Positions 54,095 through 62,946 of a stretch of DNA of 64,000 bases are shown in pieces. Under the pieces are notes generated by a model. It did not search any database. It was not told the origin of the DNA and saw only the letters and a list, made by a program, of their open reading frames with translations. Each line of letters starts with the position of its first letter. Within the stretch, counting starts at the first letter, position 1. This DNA comes from Planctomycetota bacterium (GTDB taxonomy: Bacteria; Planctomycetota; B15-G4; SIAN01), in NCBI GenBank assembly GCA_016795285.1, contig JAEUIC010000010.1, forward strand, positions 62,001 through 126,000, written 5' to 3'. The position numbers and the translations under genes were made by a program.

Positions 54095-54988
54095 TCAACG
54101 ACCTTCGTTCGTCTTGGTGGCGGCCGCCTCGAGCCGCTTCGAGACGTCCTTGGCCTGCTGCAGGTGCATCTCGACCGACTTGCGCGCCTCCGTGAAGGCG
54201 ACCTTCAGCTCGGGCGAAGCATGCTTCTCGAACACGGTGAGCTCGTCGTGCATCTTCATGTGCCCGCCGATCTGCATCAGCATGAAGCAGCGATCGAACT
54301 CGTCGCCCGACTTCTGCTCGAGCTCCTTGCGGCCGCTCTGGAGGCACTGCGCCCCGAGATCCTGGAGCAAGGAGACGTGCATCGTGTCGCCGAACGAGCC
54401 GCGCTGGCCGCGCGCGTCATCCCGACGCGACGTCGACTCGCCCGACCGATCCTGCTGCGGATCGTTGCCGTTCGTCGGCTTCGTCTGGCCATCGGACGTG
54501 CGGCCACCGGACTGATCGTCGCGCCCGGTGTCATTGCCGTCGCGCCGCTCGCCCCGACCTTCGCCGCCGGTCTCGCCGCGGCCTTCGCCCCGACTCTCGC
54601 CGCGGGTGTCGGAAGCGGCGACGTAGCCGACCTTCGCGGCATACGGCTGGAGCTTCTGGCCGAGCTTGCCGTGGTCGTCCGTCATCGACTGCGCGAACTT
54701 CTTGACCTCAGGAGACTGCGCGCGGTCCTTGGCGAGTCGCGCCAGCGCGATCTCGTTGCGGTTCTCGATGAGGATCCAGGTGGCGAGGAAGCCGTCGCGC
54801 GACGTCGACTCCATCGCGTCCTGGCCATCCGCGCGGCCCGCGCCGATGCCACGGTCCTGCGGACGCTGATCCTGGGGACGCTGATCCTGCGGACGCTGGT
54901 CCTGCGGACGCGGGTCCTGTTGGGCGGACACTGCCACGACCGCCGCACTGGCGAACGCGGCGACGATCAAGGACGAATGCAAACGCAT
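54095..54988 (-). CDS. Exported DUF4142 protein with low-complexity inserts
   Basis: This 297-residue protein has a signal peptide (about 1-22), then four copies of PQDQR/PQDR from a 15-bp tandem repeat. The DUF4142 domain follows in two parts: FLATWILIENRNEIALARLA and KKFAQSMTDDHGKLGQKLQP (about 67-115), and MHVSLLQDLGAQCLQSG to KDVSKRLEAAA (about 210-290). A Gly/Arg/Glu/Asp-rich insert of about 80 residues separates them, which is unusual for the family. DUF4142 domains are four-helix ferritin-like bundles found in stress loci of soil bacteria; function is unproven. It converges on YihY with a strong shared terminator. Confidence 0.87.
   Translation of the reverse strand: MRLHSSLIVAAFASAAVVAVSAQQDPRPQDQRPQDQRPQDQRPQDRGIGAGRADGQDAMESTSRDGFLATWILIENRNEIALARLAKDRAQSPEVKKFAQSMTDDHGKLGQKLQPYAAKVGYVAASDTRGESRGEGRGETGGEGRGERRDGNDTGRDDQSGGRTSDGQTKPTNGNDPQQDRSGESTSRRDDARGQRGSFGDTMHVSLLQDLGAQCLQSGRKELEQKSGDEFDRCFMLMQIGGHMKMHDELTVFEKHASPELKVAFTEARKSVEMHLQQAKDVSKRLEAAATKTNEGR
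54854..54918 (-). repeat. 15-bp tandem repeat coding PQDQR units
   Basis: About four copies of the 15-base unit TCCTGCGGACGCTGA (plus-strand view) run through the N-terminal linker of the DUF4142 gene. The period is a multiple of three, so copy-number change would keep the frame. Confidence 0.75.
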
Positions 54989-55239
54989 GTTGACGATCCT
55001 CTGGAATTCGACGGACGATCGGGAGCGACGAATGGCTCCCGCTGCTGGAATGAACACAATGCGCGTGCCAACAGCGTCGGGCTGGAAGCGAGCGAACGCT
55101 CGCGTCGTGACGCACGCTGATGCCGTTCGCGCCTCGCCCGACCGCGTCCCGCGCGCGCTCTCCCGTGCGTTCGAGCCGTAGCGAGCGGAGCGCCCGATCG
55201 CCGCGAGCCGTTGTCTGCAATCTGCTGCTGCTGCGTCGG

Positions 55240-56487
55240 TCAGCGCGCCCACGCGAAGAGGTCGGCATCGGGGTCGGGGAGTCCGAGGACGGCTCGCTGG
55301 ATCACCTGGGCCGCGATCGCGCTGAAGGTGATGCCGTTGCCGCCGTAGCCCAGCACGGTGAAGCAACGCGGCGCGCCGGGGAGCGCGCCGATCGTGGGAA
55401 GGCCGGTGGTGGTCTGTCCGAAGCAGCCCGCCCAAGCGAACTCCGGCGTCGTGTCGAGGTCCGGCAACAGCTTCGCGAGCTTGCGGCGAATCGCCGCGAT
55501 CTTGGTCGGCAGCAGCGCGTCGCGTTCGCCCTCGTCGGAGAACGGCACATCCTCGCCGCCGACGACCACTCGGCCGTCCGGCGTCGTGCGCAAGTAGAGG
55601 TAGGGTTCGGCGGCCTCCCAGATCAAGCAGCGGCTCGGCCAGAGGCGCTGCGGTTGCGGCGCGGTCGCCATGGCGTAGGTCGAGACCACCTCGTGGCGGC
55701 GCGAACGGGCGAGCTTCAGCAGCTCGTAGCCGGTGGCGAACACGGCGTGGCCGGCGCGCACGGCGACCCCGTCCGCGGTCGTGAGCGTGACGTGGCGGCG
55801 GCCCGAGTCGATGCCGACGACCTCGGTCGGAGCGTGGAGGCGCGCGCCGCGCGAGAGGGCGGAGCGCCACAACCCGGCGACGAGCGCCGCCGGATCGACC
55901 TGCCCGACGCCGCTCGACAGCACGGCGCCCGGACGCTCGATGCCGGTCGACGCGCGCAGCTCGTCCGCGCCGATGAAGCGCGAACGCAGGCCGATCGAGG
56001 CGCGCGCCCGGGCCTCCCGTGCGAGCTCCTTCACGCCGAGCACGTCGCCGGGCAGGTAGACCGATTCGGTTTCGCGGAAGCCGCAACGCAGGCCGAGGTC
56101 GGCGATCCGTCCGCGCAGGAAGTCGACCGCCGTCGCCGATCGCCAGTAGGCCCGCACCGCACGCTCGCGGCCGATCTTCCGGGTCAGGTGGACGAGCGGC
56201 TGGTCGAGTTCGAACTGGAGCAGCGCCGTGCTCGCCGGAGTCGAACCGAGGACCGGGCCGCGGCGATCGAGCACGGCGACGCTCTTGCCGCAGCGCAGCA
56301 TCGCGTCGGCGACCAGCGCTCCGCTCACCCCGGCGCCGACGATCGCGACCTCCACCGCGAGGTCCTCGACGAGCGGCGTCGACGCCACGCGCACGTTCCC
56401 GTTCCGCAGCCAGACCGGCGTTCCCGTGCGCAGGTCGCGCCGGGTGGTGACCTGGTCGCCTGCCTCGCCCATGCTCGATCGCCGCAT
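55240..56487 (-). CDS. FAD-dependent oxidoreductase (DAO superfamily)
   Basis: This 415-residue protein carries the FAD-binding Rossmann motif VEVAIVGAGVSGALVADAML near residue 46 and DAO-family stretches: VLSSGVGQVDPAALVAGLWR, PYLYLRTTPDGRVVVGGEDV and the C-terminal GLPTIGALPGAPRCFTVLGY followed by GGNGITFS. It looks most like the glycine/D-amino acid oxidase and gamma-glutamylputrescine oxidase group; the substrate is unknown. The start may be 56487 or the Met at 56472; neither has a good ribosome site. The roughly 250 bases from its stop to the DUF4142 start hold no gene that I can see. Confidence 0.88.
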   Translation of the reverse strand: MRRSSMGEAGDQVTTRRDLRTGTPVWLRNGNVRVASTPLVEDLAVEVAIVGAGVSGALVADAMLRCGKSVAVLDRRGPVLGSTPASTALLQFELDQPLVHLTRKIGRERAVRAYWRSATAVDFLRGRIADLGLRCGFRETESVYLPGDVLGVKELAREARARASIGLRSRFIGADELRASTGIERPGAVLSSGVGQVDPAALVAGLWRSALSRGARLHAPTEVVGIDSGRRHVTLTTADGVAVRAGHAVFATGYELLKLARSRRHEVVSTYAMATAPQPQRLWPSRCLIWEAAEPYLYLRTTPDGRVVVGGEDVPFSDEGERDALLPTKIAAIRRKLAKLLPDLDTTPEFAWAGCFGQTTTGLPTIGALPGAPRCFTVLGYGGNGITFSAIAAQVIQRAVLGLPDPDADLFAWAR

Positions 56488-56527
56488 CCGTCGGCACCGC
56501 GTTCGAACGACACCGCGTCCGTCGGCC

Positions 56528-57136
56528 TCAGCGAGCGCCCGCCTTCGCGCGCGCGGCGCCGATCGCCGTCTTCACGTGCTGCTCCTCCTCGGGCGGCGGA
56601 AGCACGGCCGGCAAGCCGAGCGACGCGACCCACAGCTCGCGCGCCCAACCGGTGGTGTGGTAGAGGTGCTCGTCCTCTTCGTCCTCGACCGTCTCGTATG
56701 CCGCGACGAGTTCGCGCGCGCCTTCGCCGGAGAACTTCTTCGCGACCAAGCCGAGGAGCTCCCAGTTCATGTGGTCCTTCGTCTCGGCGAGCGTCACGCA
56801 CTCCGCGGCGACGAGCTCGGCGGCCTCCGGCGTCCCGGAGTCGAGCGCCATCTGCATCGCCTTCACCAGCGACTTGCCGATGTGCCGCACGACCTTCCGA
56901 CCCGCCGTGTCGCGGTCGGGATCGAGCTTCATGGCGAAGCAGACTTCCTGCAGCTTCTCGACGTGGGTCTCGGTCTGGCCGAGGTACTTCTCCCACTCCT
57001 CGCGCAGCTCGTCGTTCTGCGCGCACTTCACCGCCATGCGATAGATCTTCACGCCGCCGAGTTCGGTCTCGAGCGCCTGGTAAACGAGTTCCGTCACCTG
57101 CTCCTTCGTGAGCGGTCCGTTGCTGCCCTTCTTCAC
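56528..57136 (-). CDS. Ferritin-like helical protein
   Basis: This 202-residue, Glu/Lys-rich all-helical protein starts at GTG 57136 with GGAG about nine bases upstream. Candidate diiron ligands follow the ferritin-like pattern: YQALETELGGVKIYRMAV, TETHVEKLQEVC, AAECVTLAETKDHMNWELL and TVEDEEDEHLYHTTGWAREL. It resembles ferritin-like proteins found beside catalases and DUF892/DUF4142 genes, with a probable role in iron or peroxide handling. I cannot assign it to a named subfamily with certainty. It sits downstream of katE on the same strand, separated by a terminator-like hairpin. Confidence 0.8.
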   Translation of the reverse strand: MKKGSNGPLTKEQVTELVYQALETELGGVKIYRMAVKCAQNDELREEWEKYLGQTETHVEKLQEVCFAMKLDPDRDTAGRKVVRHIGKSLVKAMQMALDSGTPEAAELVAAECVTLAETKDHMNWELLGLVAKKFSGEGARELVAAYETVEDEEDEHLYHTTGWARELWVASLGLPAVLPPPEEEQHVKTAIGAARAKAGAR

Positions 57137-57170
57137 TGTGCTGCACTCCGAGGTCAGAGAGTCGCTGTGG

Positions 57171-57193
57171 GCGCCGACCCCGTGTCGGCGCCT
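57171..57193 (-). terminator. Hairpin after katE
   Basis: GGCGCCGAC (57171-57179) pairs perfectly with GTCGGCGCC (57185-57193) around CCCGT, just beyond the katE stop. The sequence is a close relative of the hairpin at 54038-54070. Confidence 0.65.
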
Positions 57194-57200
57194 CGCTCCG

Positions 57201-59366
57201 TCAACGCGTGGGCGAATCGCCCTCGCGGTCGAAATGGCGATGCTTCTTGATCGCTTCGATCCACTGGTTCACGAACGCTTGCGCCTGCCCCTCGCCGGCG
57301 ACCACGACGCCGCGCTCGTCGGTGAGGCGGCTCCCTTCGGGCACCGCGACCGCGAGGCCGGCCGCGCGGAGCAGCAAGACCCCTTCGCTCGTCGCGCCGA
57401 TCGCCTTCGCATGGGCGAACGCCTCGCGCACGAAGCGGAGCGCTGGAGCGAGCGCGACGAGCCGCTCGACGCTCGCCGCTCCGCCCGGGACGTAGATCGC
57501 GTCGTAGAAGACCGATGCCGCGGTGGCGAACGTGTGGTCGATCTCGACCGGCTGGCCCTCCGCCGATCGCACGAGGCCGAGCGCTTCGCCGATCACCTCG
57601 ACGTGGGCCCCGGCACCGCAGAGGGCGGTGGTCACCAGGTCGAGTTCGTCGCTGCGGACGCCGGCCGTCACCAGGGCGGCGATCTTGCGGGTGCGGATCG
57701 AATCGAGCGGCGAGTTCGACAGGCTGAGCGAAGGCGCGGCGGCGAGCGCGCGCCCCTTCGCGAGATCGGGGGCGCGCGTCCGGGGAGCCTCCGCATCGGG
57801 AGGCTCGACGGTGACGCCGATCGCGACGGCGACCTCGCGGGCGAACTCGTCGTCGACCTGCCGGAGCAGCCCCACGACGCGTTCGCGGATGGCGAGCCGC
57901 TCGACCTTCGCGAGCTCGAAGCGGCATGCATCGCGCAGGTGGCGCCGCTCGGGAGCGGACTGGCTGCGGAGGAAGAGGCGCGCCTGGGTGAAGTGGTCGC
58001 CGAACGACTCGCTGCGTTCGCGCGTCTTCTGCCCGACGAGGATCTCCGGTCGGTGGGTGAAGCCGGCGGGATGGGGAGCCGCCAGCGACGGCCTGTTCCC
58101 CTCGATCGAGTTCGGGTGGTAGAGCGCCCGCGCGGTGTGGATGGCGCGATGACCGAAGCCATCTTGCTGATGGTTGTGGACCGGCGCCACCGGACGGTTG
58201 ATCGGGAACTCGGCGAAGTTCGGGCCGCCGAGCCGGGTGATCTGCGTGTCGAGGTAGGAGAAGAGGCGCGCCTGCAGCAGCGGATCGTCCGTGAAGTCGA
58301 TGCCCGGCACGACGTTGCCGACGCAGAACGCCACCTGCTCGGTCTCGGCGAAGAAGTTGTCGGGATTGCGGTCGAGCGTCAGCTTGCCGACGCGCCGGAC
58401 GGGGACGAGCTCCTCCGGCAGCAGCTTGGTGGGATCGAGGAGGTCGAAGCCGTAGGCGAGCTGGTCCTTCTCCGCCACGATCTGCAGGCCGAGCTCGTAC
58501 TCCGGGAAGTCCCCGCGCTCGATCGAATCCCACAGGTCGCGCCGATGGAAGTCGGGATCGCGCCCGGCCAGCTCCTGCGCCTCGTCCCAGACCAGGGAGT
58601 GGGCGCCGAGCAGCGGCTTCCAGTGGAACTTGCAGAGGACCGCCTCGCCGGCGGCGTTCACCAGGCGGAAGGTGTGGACGCCGAAGCCCTCCATCATGCG
58701 GTAGCTGCGCGGCAGGCCGCGATCGGACATGACCCACAGGACCATGTGCATGGTCTCGGGCACCAGCGAGACGAAGTCCCAGAAGGTGTCGTGCGCCGAC
58801 GCGGCCTGCGGCATCTCGTGGTGCGGCTCGGGCTTCACCGCGTGGACGAGGTCGGGGAACTTCATCCCGTCCTGGATGAAGAAGACGGGCATGTTGTTGC
58901 CGACGAGGTCGAAGTTCCCGCGCTGCGTATAGAACTTGGTCGCGAAGCCGCGGACGTCGCGCGCGGTGTCGGCCGATCCGCGCGAGCCCACCACCGTCGA
59001 GAAGCGCACGAAGACCGGCGTCCGTGCCGAAGGATCGCAGAGGAAGTCGGCGGACGTGTACTCCTCGAGCGACTCGTACACGCGGAAGAAGCCGTGGGCG
59101 CCGGAGCCTCGCGCGTGGACGACGCGCTCCGGGATGCGCTCGTGGTCGAAGCGCATGATCTTCTCGCGCAGGTGGAAGTCCTCGAGGAGCGTGGGCCCGC
59201 GCGGCCCGCCCTTCAACGAGTCGTCCGTCTGCGCGATCGGGATGCCTTGGTCGGTCGTCAGCTCGCGGTTCTCGGGTCGCCGCCGGAACGGCTCGAGCGC
59301 CGCATCGACCGCGTCGCGAGGTTGCGAGCCGTCGCCGCCACCGTTCGCCGGAGGGAGCGAGCTCAC
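57201..59366 (-). CDS. katE: Catalase HPII (large-subunit, clade 2)
   Basis: This 721-residue enzyme degrades hydrogen peroxide. The active-site His lies in [19 protein letters not shown] (about residue 85), the Asn in [20 protein letters not shown], and the haem-ligand Tyr in [19 protein letters not shown]. The C-terminal 170 residues form the DJ-1/GATase-like domain typical of large catalases ([20 protein letters not shown]). The GTG start at 59366 overlaps the stop of the membrane-protein gene (GTGA), so the two are coupled. The frame stays open upstream but gives low-complexity sequence antisense in character. Confidence 0.96.
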   Translation of the reverse strand: MSSLPPANGGGDGSQPRDAVDAALEPFRRRPENRELTTDQGIPIAQTDDSLKGGPRGPTLLEDFHLREKIMRFDHERIPERVVHARGSGAHGFFRVYESLEEYTSADFLCDPSARTPVFVRFSTVVGSRGSADTARDVRGFATKFYTQRGNFDLVGNNMPVFFIQDGMKFPDLVHAVKPEPHHEMPQAASAHDTFWDFVSLVPETMHMVLWVMSDRGLPRSYRMMEGFGVHTFRLVNAAGEAVLCKFHWKPLLGAHSLVWDEAQELAGRDPDFHRRDLWDSIERGDFPEYELGLQIVAEKDQLAYGFDLLDPTKLLPEELVPVRRVGKLTLDRNPDNFFAETEQVAFCVGNVVPGIDFTDDPLLQARLFSYLDTQITRLGGPNFAEFPINRPVAPVHNHQQDGFGHRAIHTARALYHPNSIEGNRPSLAAPHPAGFTHRPEILVGQKTRERSESFGDHFTQARLFLRSQSAPERRHLRDACRFELAKVERLAIRERVVGLLRQVDDEFAREVAVAIGVTVEPPDAEAPRTRAPDLAKGRALAAAPSLSLSNSPLDSIRTRKIAALVTAGVRSDELDLVTTALCGAGAHVEVIGEALGLVRSAEGQPVEIDHTFATAASVFYDAIYVPGGAASVERLVALAPALRFVREAFAHAKAIGATSEGVLLLRAAGLAVAVPEGSRLTDERGVVVAGEGQAQAFVNQWIEAIKKHRHFDREGDSPTR

Positions 59367-60337
59367 GCCCGGACGACCGGCAAGGGCTCGCAGGCGAGGC
59401 TCCGCAGCCGCGCGGACGAGCCGATCGCGCCGCCGATGAGGGCCGCGATGGCGCCGAGCAGCATCGCTGCCGCCGCCCAACCCGCCGCGACCATCGCCAT
59501 GCCGCGCGCTTCCTCCGCGACCCGCGCCGCCTCGGCCTTCGCCTCTTCGTAGCGCTGGACGCCACCGTCCCACACGCGATCCCACTGGGCGAGGGTCCGC
59601 TCGGCGACCGCAGGCGAGATCCCGGCCTGGCTGGCGATCAGGCGCACCAGCTCGTCCCGCTCGTTGGCGGGCGGCGTCGCGCCGTCGATGGTGAAGTGGC
59701 GGCCGGCGAGCTCGAAGAGCCGCGAACGGTCGAGCAGGCGAGTCTGTGGATCGGCGGCAGCGATGCCGGTCGCCGCGTCGCCGCTGCCCCCCATCGCGGC
59801 CGGATCGGCGCCGTTGCGCTGCAGCGCGCCGTCGAGTTCCTGCTTGATCCCGTCCCAGGTCGGCATGGCCAGCGCGGCCGCCTTGCCCGCACCTTCGAGC
59901 CCCTTGCCGACCAGGCTCAGCATCCCGCTTCCGACGACACCCGTGGCGGTGAAGGCGAGCGCGAGCATCACGACCGCGCCGGCAGCCCACACGGCGAGGC
60001 CATGGAGCCCGCCCTCGACCCGAGTCCTCGAGCTGGACATGTGGCCGGCGACCCAGGCGCCGCCGAAGAGGGCAGCGAGCCCCGTGACCAGCCATGCGAT
60101 GGCATTCGCGACGGCCACGGCACCGCCGCTGCTGTTGCGATCGATGATCCCGAGATTGAGGCAGAGGCCGATCTCCGCGAAGAAGACGTTGCAGGCGATC
60201 GCGATCGCGAGTCCCGCCAGCACCGCGCCCCAGCGGAAGTTGAAGCGTCCGTCTGGAACGGAGACACGGGAGTCGTAGCTGGCGACCGGCTTCACGGGGC
60301 TCTGGGCGGCATTCGGGAACGATTGGGTGATGGACAT
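59363..60337 (-). CDS. Polytopic membrane protein of unknown function
   Basis: This 324-residue protein has a hydrophilic N-terminus, then FNFRWGAVLAGLAIAIACNV (first helix), helices at about 70-95 and 110-140, a soluble loop of about 130 residues, and a last helix near 285-310. The RWGAVLAGL opening is common in small membrane proteins of soil proteobacteria and planctomycetes but has no known function. GAAGGA lies eight bases before ATG 60337. It is translationally coupled to katE, suggesting a stress-related envelope role; that is inference. Confidence 0.75.
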   Translation of the reverse strand: MSITQSFPNAAQSPVKPVASYDSRVSVPDGRFNFRWGAVLAGLAIAIACNVFFAEIGLCLNLGIIDRNSSGGAVAVANAIAWLVTGLAALFGGAWVAGHMSSSRTRVEGGLHGLAVWAAGAVVMLALAFTATGVVGSGMLSLVGKGLEGAGKAAALAMPTWDGIKQELDGALQRNGADPAAMGGSGDAATGIAAADPQTRLLDRSRLFELAGRHFTIDGATPPANERDELVRLIASQAGISPAVAERTLAQWDRVWDGGVQRYEEAKAEAARVAEEARGMAMVAAGWAAAAMLLGAIAALIGGAIGSSARLRSLACEPLPVVRA

Positions 60338-60564
60338 GCAGTCATCCTTCGAGATCGGAGAGTTGGTGGATGGGAGTGGGACGATGGCACGCAGCCGAGC
60401 CGTCGAAGCCGCAGCGTCGAAGGCGAGACGCGAGCCCGCCGAGGGGAACCTGCAGCGCTGCCACGGGACGGGCGCCTGCGCGCCGCGGAGTTCGAGCGGC
60501 GAACAGCGGCAGCACGCGGACGAGCGCTGGCTGCGTCAATGCAACCGGCCAGCGCTCCACGCGG

Positions 60565-60681
60565 TCACGAGCAGCCCTTCAGCAAGTAGAAGATCAGGAT
60601 CAGCGGAAGCGGGATTCCGAGGAGCCACAGCAGGATTCCTGTCCGCGCCTTGCCCGAGCGTTCAAACGGCGATCTTGGCAT
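60565..60681 (-). CDS. 38-residue single-pass membrane peptide
   Basis: This short frame has a basic N-terminus (MPRSPFERSGKARTG) and one hydrophobic helix, ILLWLLGIPLPLILIFYLLK, ending GCS. Small proteins with this IPLPLIL-type helix are widespread near stress genes in soil bacteria; their function is unknown. Two prolines sit in the middle of the helix. It lies upstream of the membrane protein-katE pair on the same strand, separated by about 230 bases with no other gene visible. Confidence 0.65.
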   Translation of the reverse strand: MPRSPFERSGKARTGILLWLLGIPLPLILIFYLLKGCS

Positions 60682-60907
60682 CGAGAGCCTCCGCCGTCCG
60701 GTTCAGCACAGCCCATGCCGCAGCCCGCTCGCTGCTTGCCGGGGCAGCGTCGGCGGCGTCGCGACGCGGCGGCGTCGCGCGGGCCGGCTTTCTAGAAACT
60801 ACATGGAGCCAGCGGAGCTCTCGGGAAGGCGGCGTGCAGTCGCACGCGTTTGCAACAGGAGCGCCGCCCGCGAGCGGCCGCGTCGGCCGCGTCGGCCGCG
60901 GCATGGC

Positions 60908-60946
60908 CGTTGCGATCTCCGAGCGCGTGATGCAACGCACCGTTGC
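60908..60946 (+). promoter_or_regulatory. Mutually exclusive hairpins in the PLD-gene leader
   Basis: GCAACG at 60932-60937 can pair with CGTTGC at 60941-60946 (three-base loop CAC) or with CGTTGC at 60908-60913. The three elements are preserved in the second copy (63575-63580, 63599-63604, 63608-63613). Such competing stems just before a small ORF resemble attenuators or translational switches; this is inference. Confidence 0.45.
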
Positions 60947-60966
60947 GGATCGCGATGGAGATGACC

Positions 60967-61041
60967 ATGCGAAAGTGGTGGAAGCTGTTCAACCTGGCCG
61001 CGGCTTGCTCGACGCTTGGTTTCTGCGTGGCAACCGGCTGA
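60967..61041 (+). CDS. 24-residue leader peptide upstream of the PLD-family gene
   Basis: This tiny frame encodes MRKWWKLFNLAAACSTLGF followed by CVATG: a basic start and a hydrophobic stretch. GGAG lies seven bases before the ATG. Its stop overlaps CTG 61038-61040, a possible start for the PLD-like protein. The same frame exists in the second copy (63634-63705) with GTG start and nearly the same product. It may be a small membrane peptide, a coupling leader or the original N-terminus of the PLD protein. Confidence 0.45.
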   Translation: MRKWWKLFNLAAACSTLGFCVATG

Positions 61042-62279
61042 GCCGTGCCGTCCTCACCGGATTCGCGCTCCTGACGCCGTCGTGCGCTGGGAGCGTGCTC
61101 CGGCACGCCCCAGCGCATTCCTACACCGTCCACGATCCGCAGTTCCGGCGGACCATGGGCGTCTTCTGCGGGCCGGCGATCGTCGAGGGCAACCACGTCG
61201 ATGCGCTCCACAACGGGAACGAGATCTTCCCGGCGATGCTGGAGGCGATCCGCAGCGCGACCTCGAGCCTGACCTTCGCGACCTACATCTACTGGTCGGA
61301 CGAGATCGGGCACGAGTTCGCCGCCGCCTTCGCCGACCGAGCGCGAGCCGGAGTGAACGTCCACATTCTGGTGGACTGGGTCGGCAGCGGCCGGATGAAC
61401 GAGGACGACATCGAGCTGATGGAGCAGGCGGGCGTCGAACTGCACAAGTTCAATCCGCCCGCCTGGTACTCGTTCCGGCGGCTGAACAACCGGCTCCACT
61501 GCAAGATCCTGGTCGTCGACGGCCGCATCGGGTTCACGGGCGGGGTCGGCATCGCGGGGCTGTGGACCGGCGACGCGCAGGACTCGGAGCACTGGCGCGA
61601 CTCGCACTTCCGCGTCGCGGGTCCAGTCGTCGCCCAGCTCCAAGCCGCCTTCATGGATGGCTGGGTCAAGACGACGGGCCGCGTGCTGGACGGGATCGAC
61701 TACTTCCCGCCGCTCGAGCCGGCGGGCGAGCAGCCCGCGCAAGTCTTCAGCAGCTCGCCGTCCGGCGGCAGCGAGAGCATGGAGATGATGTACCTGCTCG
61801 CGATCGCCGCCGCCGAGCGGTCGATCCACTTGTCGAGCGCCTACTTCATCCCGGACGACCTCGCACGCGAGGCGCTCGTCCAGGCGCTGCACCGCGGCGT
61901 CGCCGTGAACATCATCACGCCGGGCGAGTGCATGGACGTCGAGACGGTGCGGCGCGCATCGCGCGCCCTCTGGGGCGACCTGCTCGAGGCCGGCGCGCGC
62001 ATCCTCGAGTACGAGCCGACGATGTTCCACTGCAAGGTGCTCGTCGTGGACGAGTTCTTCGTGTCGGTCGGCTCGACGAACTTCGACCCGCGCTCGTTCC
62101 GGCTCAACGACGAATCCAACCTGAACGTCTACGACCACGGCTTCGCGCGCGAGTTGATCGCCACCTTCGAGCGAGACGCCGCACGTGCGCGCGTGATCGA
62201 CCTCGAGGCGTGGCGCAACCGTCCGTGGCGCGAGAAGCTCGTCGAGCACGGCGCCGCGCTCCTCGAGTCTCTGCTCTGA
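61038..62279 (+). CDS. Cardiolipin-synthase-like phospholipase D protein
   Basis: The protein has two PLD domains with HxK motifs: RLNNRLHCKILVVDGRIGFT and PTMFHCKVLVVDEFFVSVGS, each with the usual downstream GG/GS...N/D residues. Before them is YTVHDPQFRRTMGVFCGP and FATYIYWSDEIGHEFAAAFA. Members join phosphatidylglycerol molecules to cardiolipin, or act as related transphosphatidylases at the membrane. The start is uncertain: CTG 61038 (overlapping the leader-peptide stop) gives 413 residues and a signal-like N-terminus with LLTPSCAG; ATG 60903 gives 45 more residues of doubtful coding value. It is divergent from the katE group. Confidence 0.85.
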   Translation: MSRAVLTGFALLTPSCAGSVLRHAPAHSYTVHDPQFRRTMGVFCGPAIVEGNHVDALHNGNEIFPAMLEAIRSATSSLTFATYIYWSDEIGHEFAAAFADRARAGVNVHILVDWVGSGRMNEDDIELMEQAGVELHKFNPPAWYSFRRLNNRLHCKILVVDGRIGFTGGVGIAGLWTGDAQDSEHWRDSHFRVAGPVVAQLQAAFMDGWVKTTGRVLDGIDYFPPLEPAGEQPAQVFSSSPSGGSESMEMMYLLAIAAAERSIHLSSAYFIPDDLAREALVQALHRGVAVNIITPGECMDVETVRRASRALWGDLLEAGARILEYEPTMFHCKVLVVDEFFVSVGSTNFDPRSFRLNDESNLNVYDHGFARELIATFERDAARARVIDLEAWRNRPWREKLVEHGAALLESLL

Positions 62280-62447
62280 GGCATCCTCGAGCGGGGCAGC
62301 CGCGGCGAGGAGCAGACCTCGCCAGGTTCAGCAGGTGGCGCCCGTCGTGCGCGACCATCCCGAGGAAGCCATCGCACGGGCGCGGGCGGTGCCGGGGCGA
62401 ACCGCGAGCGCGGTGGCGTGATGCGGTCGGTGAGCCCCCCCGCGATC

Positions 62448-62485
62448 GCGCCGGGAACGGCCGCCAGGAGGCGACCTCCCGGCGC
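62448..62485. terminator. Hairpin between converging PLD and lipoprotein genes
   Basis: GCGCCGGGA (62448-62456) pairs perfectly with TCCCGGCGC (62477-62485) around a 20-base loop. The rest of 62280-62529 shows no gene. Confidence 0.5.
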
Positions 62486-62529
62486 AATCGAGAGGGAGAA
62501 CTTCGCGGCCGACGGCGAGTCCGTTCGGA

Positions 62530-62946
62530 TCAGGACTCGTCGACCACGTCCTCGTAGGAGTCGTCGAGGTCTTCACGCAGCTCGACGTACATCTCGGCGA
62601 CGTGCTCCCGATTGCCCGGCCAGTCGGCGGCGAGCATCGAGTCATGCCGTTCGATCTCGGCGGCGAACTCGCGGCGACTCTCCATCAGGCCGTCGAGGGA
62701 GTCATGGTACTCCTCGAGCGCGTCCGGCCCGAGCGCTTCGGCTTCGCGCTTCAGCGATCCGAGCCGCTCGTCGAAGTCGCGCAGGCCCGAGCGCATCGCG
62801 GCCTCGAACTCGTCGCGCTCCATCGCGTTGTACTTCGCCGTCGAGGCGTAGTTGCCGCGCGAGTCCTTGCGCATCGCGTCCTTGGCGTCGGACGCACATC
62901 CAGCCGCAAGAGCGGAAAGGGCGATCAGCCCGAGGTGGATCTTCAT
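62530..62946 (-). CDS. Small acidic lipoprotein of unknown function
   Basis: This 138-residue protein has a lipoprotein signal MKIHLGLIALSALAAGCAS (cysteine at 17) and an acidic, fully helical mature part (LRDFDERLGSLKREAEALG, EYHDSLDGLMESRREFAAE, YVELREDLDDSYEDVVDES). Coiled-coil character is likely. AAAGG lies about eight bases before ATG 62946. I do not recognise a family. It converges on the PLD-like gene across a hairpin. Confidence 0.72.
   Translation of the reverse strand: MKIHLGLIALSALAAGCASDAKDAMRKDSRGNYASTAKYNAMERDEFEAAMRSGLRDFDERLGSLKREAEALGPDALEEYHDSLDGLMESRREFAAEIERHDSMLAADWPGNREHVAEMYVELREDLDDSYEDVVDES

Larger units (their letters stand above)
60894..61117 (+). repeat. Duplicated 5' region of the PLD-family gene, copy 1
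   Basis: About 220 bases, from GGCCGCGGCATGGCCGTTGC to the start of the PLD-like gene, recur at about 63561-63785. The copies share the hairpins, the tiny leader ORF and the first 20 or so codons of the PLD-like frame. Confidence 0.8.

Noticed and set aside
60903..61037. ATG 60903 as firm start of the PLD-family protein
   Set aside because: The extra 45 residues overlap the hairpins and the leader ORF and show no signal peptide; kept only as an alternative.
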